Below are positions 57,696 through 64,000 of a stretch of DNA of 64,000 bases, one piece after another. The DNA is from JBJXGV01 sp046160485 (GTDB lineage Bacteria > Orphanbacterota > Orphanbacteria > JBJXGV01), in assembly GCA_046160485.1 (NCBI GenBank), contig JBJXGV010000068.1, positions 1 to 64,000 of the forward strand. The letters run 5' to 3'. The notes below the pieces were generated by a model that saw only the letters and a program-made list of their open reading frames with translations, did not search any database and was not told the origin of the DNA. Both the position numbers and the translations under genes were made by a program. The number at the start of each line of letters is the position of its first letter. The stretch's first letter is position 1.

Positions 57696-59240
57696 ATGCA
57701 GAACTCGCGATACGACGTGATCATCATCGGGACCGGAGCGGGCGGCGGAACGCTGGCGTACGCGCTCGCTCCTTCGGGAAAGAAGATTCTGCTGATCGAG
57801 CGCGGCGAGTATGTACGCCGCGAACCGGAGAACTGGAGCACGAAGGCCGCGGTGCTCGAAGGGCGCTACAACAACGCGGACCGCTGGGTCGACAAGGACG
57901 GAAAGGAGTTTCAAGCGGGAACGCACTACTTCGTCGGCGGAAACACGAAGTTCTACGGCGCCGCGCTCTTGAGAATGCGTGAACGCGACTTCGGCGAGGT
58001 CCGGCACCACGGCGGCGTTTCGCCGGCATGGCCGATCGACTACGCCGAGATGGAGCCGTACTACACGAAGGCCGAGCATCTGTACCGGGTGCACGGCACG
58101 CGCGGCGAAGACCCGACGGAGCCGTGGGCGAGCGCGGCGTACAAGTACGCGGCGGTGAGCCACGAGCCGCGCATTCAGAAACTCTCGGACGACCTCGAGA
58201 AGCTGGGGCGGCGACCGTTCCACGTTCCGCTCGGCATCATGCTCGATGAGGAGACGCCGCGGAAGAGCGCGTGCATTCGCTGCGCGACGTGCGACGGCCA
58301 TCCTTGCCTCGTTCACGCGAAGGCGGATTCGCAGGTGATCTGCGTCGATCCCGCGCTCGAGCATCCGAACGTGTCGATCTTGACGGGGGCCGTCGTCGAT
58401 CGCCTCGAGACCGACGCGTCGGGCCGCACGGTGACCAACGTTCACGTGAGGCGGAACGGCGCGCGCGAGACGTACTCGGCGGGTGTCGTGGTGTCGGCGT
58501 GCGGCGCGATCAATTCCGCGGCGCTCCTCTTGCGCTCGGCGAACGAGAAGCATCCGAACGGGCTCGCGAACGCCTCCGGCGTGGTGGGCCGCAACTACAT
58601 GTGTCATCTCAACGCCGTGCTCATGGCGATCTCGAAGGAACCGAATCCGACCGTATTCCAGAAGACGCTCGCGCTGAACGATTTCTACTTCGAGTCGCTC
58701 GAGTGGGATTTTCCGATGGGGCACATCTCGTTCGTCGGAAAGCTCGACGCGTACATCCTGAAGGCGGGAGCGCCGAAGATTGCGCCGGGCTGGACGCTCG
58801 AGCAGATGGCGAAACACTCTCTCGACTTTTGGCTCACGTCGGAGGATCTGCCGGATCCGAACAACCGCGTCACGGTGGAGCGCGATGGGCGCACGCGGCT
58901 CTCGTACACGCCGAACAACGTCGAGGCGCACGACCGGCTGCAGTCGGCGCTCAAGCAGATGCTCGAGAAGATCGGCTGCGAGCGGCACCTCCTTCCGCAC
59001 AATGCGTACATCGGCAAACGCATTCCGCTCGCGGGGGTCGCGCACCAAAACGGGACGATCCGATTCGGCCGCGATCCGAAGTCTTCCGCGCTCGACGTCA
59101 ATTGCCGCGCGCACGATCTCGACAATCTCTACGTCGTCGACGCGAGCTTCTTTCCCTCGAGTTCCGCGGTGAATCCCGCGCTCACGATCATGGCGAACGC
59201 GCTGCGCGTCGGCGACCATCTGCTCGAAAGGCTGGGCTAA
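57696..59240 (+). CDS. GMC family FAD-dependent oxidoreductase
   Basis: 514 residues. The Rossmann FAD site is DVIIIGTGAGGGTLAYAL with IERGEY, and the C-terminal FAD/active-site region is NLYVVDASFFPSSSAVNPALT, as in glucose/choline oxidases and gluconate or sorbitol dehydrogenases. CIRCATCDGHPC adds a Cys cluster seen in membrane-linked dehydrogenase members. No Tat signal is visible. In context it probably oxidises a sugar or sugar acid and passes electrons on; the substrate is unproven. ATG 57696 starts directly before the FAD motif. Confidence 0.88.
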   Translation: MQNSRYDVIIIGTGAGGGTLAYALAPSGKKILLIERGEYVRREPENWSTKAAVLEGRYNNADRWVDKDGKEFQAGTHYFVGGNTKFYGAALLRMRERDFGEVRHHGGVSPAWPIDYAEMEPYYTKAEHLYRVHGTRGEDPTEPWASAAYKYAAVSHEPRIQKLSDDLEKLGRRPFHVPLGIMLDEETPRKSACIRCATCDGHPCLVHAKADSQVICVDPALEHPNVSILTGAVVDRLETDASGRTVTNVHVRRNGARETYSAGVVVSACGAINSAALLLRSANEKHPNGLANASGVVGRNYMCHLNAVLMAISKEPNPTVFQKTLALNDFYFESLEWDFPMGHISFVGKLDAYILKAGAPKIAPGWTLEQMAKHSLDFWLTSEDLPDPNNRVTVERDGRTRLSYTPNNVEAHDRLQSALKQMLEKIGCERHLLPHNAYIGKRIPLAGVAHQNGTIRFGRDPKSSALDVNCRAHDLDNLYVVDASFFPSSSAVNPALTIMANALRVGDHLLERLG

Positions 59241-59243
59241 GCG

Positions 59244-60311
59244 ATGGCGCGCTGGCAGAGAGGCACACGGCGAACCGCCGCCGCGACGCTTGCGTATCTG
59301 GCGCTCGCGTGGCTTGCGACGGGCGCGAGCGTCGCGCGCGTCGACGCGGCCGGAGCCGCGGAGACGACGCGCGCGGTTTCGATCGTCGGCATGACGGTGG
59401 ATGACATGGACCGGTCGGTCGCGTTCTACACGAACGTCCTCCACTTTCGCGAGGTCTCCGACGTCGAGGTGGCGGGCGGCGACTACGAGCGGCTCGCGGG
59501 CGTTTTCGGGCTGCGCGCGCGCGTCGTTCGCTTGGCGCTCGGCGACGAGACGATCGAACTCATCGACTACCTCACGTCGGGCGGGCGGCCGATTCCGGCG
59601 GACTCGCGCTCGAACGATCTCTGGTTCCAGCACATCGCCATCGTCGTCAGCGACATGGAGGCGGCGTACGCGTGGCTCCGGGAGAATCGTGTCGAGCACG
59701 CATCGACGGGGCCGCAGCTTCTCCCCGCTTGGAATCCCAACGCGGGCGGAATCGAGGCGTTCTACTTCAAAGACCCGGACGATCACGTACTCGAGGTGAT
59801 TCGCTTCCCGGCCGGAAAGGGCGATCCGCGCTGGCAGCGACCCACGCAGCAGCTTTTTCTCGGCATCGATCACACAGCGATCGTCGTGCGCGACACGGAG
59901 GCGAGCCTCGCATTCTATCGGGACCGGCTCGGCCTCCGCGTCGCCGGCGAGAGCGAGAACTACGGAACGGAACAGGAGCATCTCAACAACGTCTTCGGCG
60001 CGCGGCTGCGCATCACGGCGCTGCGCGCGTCCGGTGGGCCAGGCATCGAGTTTCTCGAGTACCTCGCGCCGAGCGACGGGCGCGCGAGGCCCGAGCGTGC
60101 CGCCGCGAACGATCTCTTCCACTGGCAGACGACACTCGTCGTCTCCGACGCGAGCGCGCTCGCCGAGCGATTGGTGAGCGCGGGCGTGCCGCTCGTCTCG
60201 CCCGGCGCGATCGCGTTCGGCGACGGGCGACTCGGATTCACGAAAGCCATTCAAGCCCTCGACCCGGACGGGCACGCGGTTTTGCTCGTCGAAGGAGAAG
60301 TGACTCCATGA
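59244..60311 (+). CDS. Exported two-domain VOC (glyoxalase-fold) protein
   Basis: 355 residues. A hydrophobic N-terminal segment (about 12-30, ending ARVDAAGA) suggests export. Two vicinal-oxygen-chelate domains follow: residues about 45-175 (VGMTVDDMDRSVAFYTNVLHF, FQHIAIVVSDME, FYFKDPDDHVLEVI) and 200-350 (LGIDHTAIVVRDTEASLAFYRD, LDPDGHAVLLVE). The His and Glu positions are typical metal ligands. Members isomerise, add or cleave small metabolites; the substrate is unknown. It lies between the GMC and glucose dehydrogenase genes, overlapping the latter by 4 bases. Confidence 0.82.
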   Translation: MARWQRGTRRTAAATLAYLALAWLATGASVARVDAAGAAETTRAVSIVGMTVDDMDRSVAFYTNVLHFREVSDVEVAGGDYERLAGVFGLRARVVRLALGDETIELIDYLTSGGRPIPADSRSNDLWFQHIAIVVSDMEAAYAWLRENRVEHASTGPQLLPAWNPNAGGIEAFYFKDPDDHVLEVIRFPAGKGDPRWQRPTQQLFLGIDHTAIVVRDTEASLAFYRDRLGLRVAGESENYGTEQEHLNNVFGARLRITALRASGGPGIEFLEYLAPSDGRARPERAAANDLFHWQTTLVVSDASALAERLVSAGVPLVSPGAIAFGDGRLGFTKAIQALDPDGHAVLLVEGEVTP

Positions 60312-61498
60312 AGGCAATCGCGGTTGTTCCTGGAACGCCCGCTTCCGTTCATCTGAGAGAAGTTCCGAAGCCGGCGGTCGATGCCGTGCCGGGTGGACGC
60401 GGCGTGCTCGTGCGCGTGCTGCGCGTCGGCGTCGACGGGACGGACAAGGAGATCAACGCCGCGGAGTACGGGGCCGCTCCGGCTGGCGACGACTATCTCG
60501 TGATCGGTCACGAGAGCCTCGGCCAGGTCGAGGCGGTCGGCGCAGGCGTCACGGAGCTTGCGGCGGGTGACCTCGTCGTCGCGACCGTGCGGCGCCCCGG
60601 CTCGAGCATCTACGACAGAATCGGCGCGTACGACATGACGACCGACGACGTCTACCGCGAGCGCGGCATCAACCTGCTGCACGGCTACCTCACGGAGTAC
60701 TTCGTTGACGAGCCCGAGTATCTGATCCGCGTGCCGCTATCGCTCAAGGATGTGGGTGTCCTGCTCGAGCCGTGTTCCGTCGTCGAGAAGGGCATCGCTC
60801 AGGCTTACGAGATTCAGCGGCGCTTGCGCGTTTGGCGCCCGCGCCGCGCCGCCGTGCTCGGCGCCGGGACGATCGGGCTCCTGGCGACGCTCGCGCTGCG
60901 GCTGCGCGGACTCGAGGTCACGACGTTCGGACGCACCGCGCGACCTTATCTCAACGCCGACTTGCTCGAGCGGCTTGGCGCGCGCTACGTCTCGACGCTC
61001 GAGACGAGCCTCGCCGACGAGGCGATCGCGGCGGGAGGCTACGACATCATCTTCGAGGCGACGGGTAACTCGCCGCTCGTCTTCGAGGCGATGCGCGCGC
61101 TCGGCAAGAACGGAGTGCTCGTTCTCTCCAGCGTCACCGGCGGAGACAAGATGATCGAAGTCGCGGCGGACAAGATCAACCTCGAGTTCGTGCTCGGAAA
61201 CAAGGTGATGGTCGGGACGGTCAACGCGAACCGCGAGTACTTCGAGGCCGGCGTGAGGGACTTTCTTCAGGCGGAGTCCGCCTACCCCGGGTGGCTGGCC
61301 GCACTCCTGACGCATCCCGTCGCCGGGCTCGACAACTTCGAACAACTCTTTCGCGCGCTGACGACGGCGCGCGGGGCGATCAAGGTGTTCTGCGAGGTCG
61401 GCGCGCCGCACGACGCGACGATGGCGCCAACTCGCGGCGCCGACATCGACGCACGCGCACTCGCGCCGGTCGCGATTTACGCGGTGACGCGACCATGA
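60308..61498 (+). CDS. gdh: Glucose 1-dehydrogenase-like zinc medium-chain dehydrogenase
   Basis: 396 residues. The metal site follows the archaeal-type glucose dehydrogenases: GVDGTDKEI with Asp43 in the usual Cys position, IGHESLG with His68/Glu69, and LLEPCSVVEKG. The NAD(P) Rossmann motif is AVLGAGTIGLLATLAL. The family oxidises glucose to gluconolactone (semi-phosphorylative or non-phosphorylative Entner-Doudoroff routes). This fits free glucose produced by the glucosidase and debranching enzymes. The ATG overlaps the VOC stop (ATGA), with GGAGAAG upstream. Confidence 0.85.
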   Translation: MKAIAVVPGTPASVHLREVPKPAVDAVPGGRGVLVRVLRVGVDGTDKEINAAEYGAAPAGDDYLVIGHESLGQVEAVGAGVTELAAGDLVVATVRRPGSSIYDRIGAYDMTTDDVYRERGINLLHGYLTEYFVDEPEYLIRVPLSLKDVGVLLEPCSVVEKGIAQAYEIQRRLRVWRPRRAAVLGAGTIGLLATLALRLRGLEVTTFGRTARPYLNADLLERLGARYVSTLETSLADEAIAAGGYDIIFEATGNSPLVFEAMRALGKNGVLVLSSVTGGDKMIEVAADKINLEFVLGNKVMVGTVNANREYFEAGVRDFLQAESAYPGWLAALLTHPVAGLDNFEQLFRALTTARGAIKVFCEVGAPHDATMAPTRGADIDARALAPVAIYAVTRP

Positions 61499-62880
61499 GC
61501 GCACGGCAACGCACGCGGATCCTGATTCTCGGAGGCGGATTCGGCGGATTGCAGGCAGCACTCTCGCTCGAGAAGACGCTCGCGCGCCGCCCCGACGTAG
61601 AGATCACGCTCGTCAACAAGCAGAACTTCTTCCTCTTTACGCCGATGCTCCACGAGGTCGCCGCGAGTGACCTCGATCCGTCGAATATCGTCAACCCGGC
61701 GCACAAGCTCCTTCGCCGCGTTCACTTTCTCTGCGGCGAGGTGCGAAGCGTCGACCTGTCGGCGAAGCGCGTCACGGTGTTGCACGGGCTCGACGGCCAC
61801 GCGCACGAACTGCCGTACGACTACCTCGTTCTTTCGCTCGGCTCGTCGACGAACTTCTTCGACACGCCCGGCGTCGAGGAGCGCTCGCTCACGATGAAGT
61901 CTCTCGGCGATGCGATCCATCTTCGCAACCGGCTCATCTCGCATCTCGAGGAGGCGAACTCGGAGTGCAGCGCGCACGTGCGCGAGCCGCTCCTTACGTT
62001 CGTCGTCGCCGGCGGCGGGTTCGCCGGCGTGGAGACGATCGCTGGCATCAACGATTTCTTGCGCGAGGCGGTGCGATTCTACCCGCGCCTCCGCGAGGAG
62101 ATGCTGCGGGTTGTCCTCGTGCATCCCGGCGCAGTGATCTTGCCCGAGCTGGGGGAGGCGCTCGGCGGCTACGCGCAGAAGAAGCTCGGCGAGCGCGAGG
62201 TCGAGATCCGGCTGAACGTCAAGGTCGCGGGCGCCTCCGCGGACCACGTTCGGCTCTCGGATGGAACGGTCATCAGGTCGAACTGCCTCATCTGGACGGC
62301 AGGCACATCGCCGAGCCCGCTGTTGCGCCCGCTGCCGTGCATGAAGGAACGCGGTCGCGTCGTCGTGAACGAGTTTCTCGAGGTTGCCGAATGGCCCGGC
62401 GTCTTCGCGGTCGGCGACTGCGCCGCGATCACGGACCCTGAATCGGGCCAGCCCTACCCGCCGACGGCGCAGCACGCGTTGCGCGAGGGGAAGGTCGTCG
62501 CGCATAACCTCATCGCCGCGATCGATGGCGGCCGTAAGCAGCCGTTCCGCTACAAGGCGATCGGCCAGCTCGCCGCGATCGGCCGCCGCACGGGCGTTGC
62601 GCGAATACTCGGCGTCAACATCTCCGGTTTCATCGCGTGGTGGATGTGGCGAACGATCTACCTCAGCAAACTCCCGCGATTCGAGAAGAAGGTGCGGGTG
62701 ATGCTCGATTGGACGCTCGACCTGCTCTTCTCGAAGGATATCGTTCAGTTCGAGACGTTTCGGTCGCAGGAGGCGCTGCTTTCGCGCGACGAGACGCGCG
62801 CCGATCACGCGAGCGCGCCGGCGTTCGCGCCCGCGCCCGCGCTGGCGCTTGCGCCCGTCGGCGAAGCGGTCGCGCCGTGA
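61495..62880 (+). CDS. NAD(P)H:quinone oxidoreductase-like flavoprotein (NDH-2 family)
   Basis: 461 residues. Two dinucleotide folds are present: ILILGGGFGGLQAALSL for FAD and FVVAGGGFAGVETIAGIN for NADH, plus VFAVGDCAAI closing the FAD site and LIWTAGTSPSPLL. A C-terminal amphipathic part (ISGFIAWWMWRTIYLSKLP) would attach it to the membrane, as in type II NADH dehydrogenases. It would re-oxidise NADH from glucose oxidation by reducing quinone without pumping protons. It overlaps its neighbours by 4 bases on both sides. The tail is a low-complexity Ala/Pro stretch. Confidence 0.87.
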   Translation: MSARQRTRILILGGGFGGLQAALSLEKTLARRPDVEITLVNKQNFFLFTPMLHEVAASDLDPSNIVNPAHKLLRRVHFLCGEVRSVDLSAKRVTVLHGLDGHAHELPYDYLVLSLGSSTNFFDTPGVEERSLTMKSLGDAIHLRNRLISHLEEANSECSAHVREPLLTFVVAGGGFAGVETIAGINDFLREAVRFYPRLREEMLRVVLVHPGAVILPELGEALGGYAQKKLGEREVEIRLNVKVAGASADHVRLSDGTVIRSNCLIWTAGTSPSPLLRPLPCMKERGRVVVNEFLEVAEWPGVFAVGDCAAITDPESGQPYPPTAQHALREGKVVAHNLIAAIDGGRKQPFRYKAIGQLAAIGRRTGVARILGVNISGFIAWWMWRTIYLSKLPRFEKKVRVMLDWTLDLLFSKDIVQFETFRSQEALLSRDETRADHASAPAFAPAPALALAPVGEAVAP

Positions 62881-64000
62881 CGCCGAGTCAGCGTGCGGCG
62901 GTGGGAAGCAGCGCGCCACCGGCCCCCGATATTCACGATCATTCGCACGCGCAAAACCGATTCGCCGTCATTCCGAACGCCGTGCGCCTCGGCGTAAGCG
63001 CGGCGTGGCGGGGGCGTGGCGTCACGATCGCGATCATCGATTCGGGATTCGTGCCGCACCCTGATCTGTCGGAGCCGCGCAATCGCGTGTCGGCGCACGT
63101 CGACGTGACGCAGGCCGATCGGCAGCCGCGAACGGCCGCCGTGCCGAACGACTGGGATTGGCACGGGACGATGACGTCGGTCGTCGCGGCCGGAAACGGC
63201 GCGCTCTCGAATGGCGTCTACCGCGCGCTCGCGTCGGAGGCGAACGTCGTTCTCGTCGCGGCGAGCGAGGAGGGACGCGTGACCGAGGCGAACATCGCGC
63301 GGGGGTTCGAGTGGGTTCTAGCGCATCGCGAGCGCTACGGGATTCGTGTCGTGAGCATCTCGCTCGGCGGCGATCGCGACGAATCATTCAAGAGCAACGC
63401 GGTCGACATGCTCGCGGAGCGCGCGGTCGCTGAGGGGATCGTCGTCGTCGCCGCCGCGGGCAACTCGGGCTGCACGAGAGAACATCACACCGTGCCGCCG
63501 GCCAACGCGCCGTCGGTCATTACGGTCGGCGGCCTTGACGACAAGAATCGTTTGGACTCGGACGAGCGGCACCTCTACTGCTCGAGCTACGGCGTCACGG
63601 TTGACGGCGTATCCAAGCCGGAGGTCATCGCGCCGGCGATGTGGGTCGCCGCGCCGATTCTTCCGGGGACGGAGGCCTACCGGCGTGCCGAAGCGCTCTC
63701 GCGAATCGCGGCGGCGCCCGACTACGAGCTTGCGCGTCTTGCCGCGGAGCTGCATGCCGACGCCGGACTCCCGGAGATCGCGCGCTCGCGCGGCCCCGCG
63801 GAGATCCGCTTCGCAGTCGAGCGCGCGCTCGCGGACGCGAAGATCGTGTCGACGCACTATCAGCACGTGGACGGCACGTCGTTCGCGGCGCCGATCGTCG
63901 CGTCGATCGTCGCGCAGATGCTCGAAGCCAACCCATCGCTGACGCCCGCGATGGTGAAGCAGATCTTGATCGCGACCGCCGATCGTGTGCCGGGTGCGTC
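62877..64000 (+). CDS. Subtilisin-like (S8) serine protease (partial)
   Basis: At least 374 residues; the frame continues beyond the right edge. The catalytic triad is complete: Asp55 (IAIIDSGF), His96 (WHGTMTSVVAAG) and Ser335 (GTSFAAPIVASI), with the oxyanion Asn196 (AAAGNSG). A long insert lies between Asn196 and Ser335. No signal peptide precedes the catalytic domain; the N-terminus is short and His-rich (DIHDHSHAQNRF). GTG 62877 overlaps the NDH-2 stop (GTGA), so it belongs to the same operon. Its place in a sugar-oxidation operon is unexplained. Confidence 0.88.
   Translation, partial: MTPSQRAAVGSSAPPAPDIHDHSHAQNRFAVIPNAVRLGVSAAWRGRGVTIAIIDSGFVPHPDLSEPRNRVSAHVDVTQADRQPRTAAVPNDWDWHGTMTSVVAAGNGALSNGVYRALASEANVVLVAASEEGRVTEANIARGFEWVLAHRERYGIRVVSISLGGDRDESFKSNAVDMLAERAVAEGIVVVAAAGNSGCTREHHTVPPANAPSVITVGGLDDKNRLDSDERHLYCSSYGVTVDGVSKPEVIAPAMWVAAPILPGTEAYRRAEALSRIAAAPDYELARLAAELHADAGLPEIARSRGPAEIRFAVERALADAKIVSTHYQHVDGTSFAAPIVASIVAQMLEANPSLTPAMVKQILIATADRVPGA

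Noticed and set aside
57663..60317. Long open frame antisense to the GMC and VOC genes
   Set aside because: Covers two recognised genes on the other strand and shows no family motif.

Overview
The window is a dense, very GC-rich bacterial chromosome segment. Genes abut or overlap by 4 bases, and the only non-coding gap above 300 bases is 22392-22718. No rRNA, tRNA, CRISPR array, insertion sequence or prophage was seen. The gene content suggests a FCB-type or Eisenbacteria-like uncultured lineage. Signs of this are five secreted proteins ending in a FlgD-like Ig domain with C-terminal hydrophobic-hydrophobic-Arg, three Hanks-type Ser/Thr kinases, ECF sigma factors encoded beside TPR kinases, a DUF5916 outer-membrane protein, a TMTC-type TPR membrane protein and a GIDE/LemA pair. 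The lineage is inferred from content, not from a marker gene.

Layout. 1-3.3 kb: a partial STT3-like membrane glycosyltransferase, a DoxX-like protein and a lipoprotein. 3.3-9.6 kb: aconitase, then an ECF sigma/TPR-kinase pair (minus strand). 9.9-25.2 kb: a secreted propeller protein, a DUF5916 protein, an M48 protease with a PLP decarboxylase, an orphan PhnD-like binding protein, a giant YVTN-propeller/multihaem fusion, a beta-helix protein and an NAD-isocitrate-type dehydrogenase. 25.4-33.9 kb: a coupled run of PD40 kinase, TMTC protein and two tandem paralogous polytopic membrane proteins. 33.9-37.4 kb: nitroreductase and the GIDE/LemA pair. 37.5-42.7 kb: three secreted repeat proteins, two of them tandem paralogs. 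42.9-47.1 kb: a second ECF sigma/TPR-kinase pair and rsgA.

47.2-64.0 kb is the most interesting part. It holds an RpoE-like ECF sigma factor, an aquaporin, a nucleotidyltransferase, a second ECF sigma with a zf-HC2 anti-sigma, a pentapeptide protein, and a same-strand run: second zf-HC2 anti-sigma, GH63/MGH1-like glucosidase, debranching enzyme, DM13 protein, a 32-codon ORF, GMC oxidoreductase, exported VOC protein, glucose 1-dehydrogenase, NDH-2 and a subtilase. Five intergenic sites here share a 28-base promoter-like pattern, GGAAC(T/C)-type -35, 15-base spacer, CATTCC-type -10. They lie upstream of the sigma gene itself, the aquaporin, the nucleotidyltransferase, the anti-sigma/glucosidase operon and the DM13/GMC operon. 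I infer a self-activating ECF regulon controlling alpha-glucan hydrolysis and glucose oxidation, with the second anti-sigma as built-in negative feedback.

Two further patterns recur. TGn-extended -10 hexamers close to starts mark apparent housekeeping promoters, and three of these genes look leaderless with GTG starts. Both ECF sigma/TPR-kinase pairs are divergent from genes for large secreted repeat proteins.
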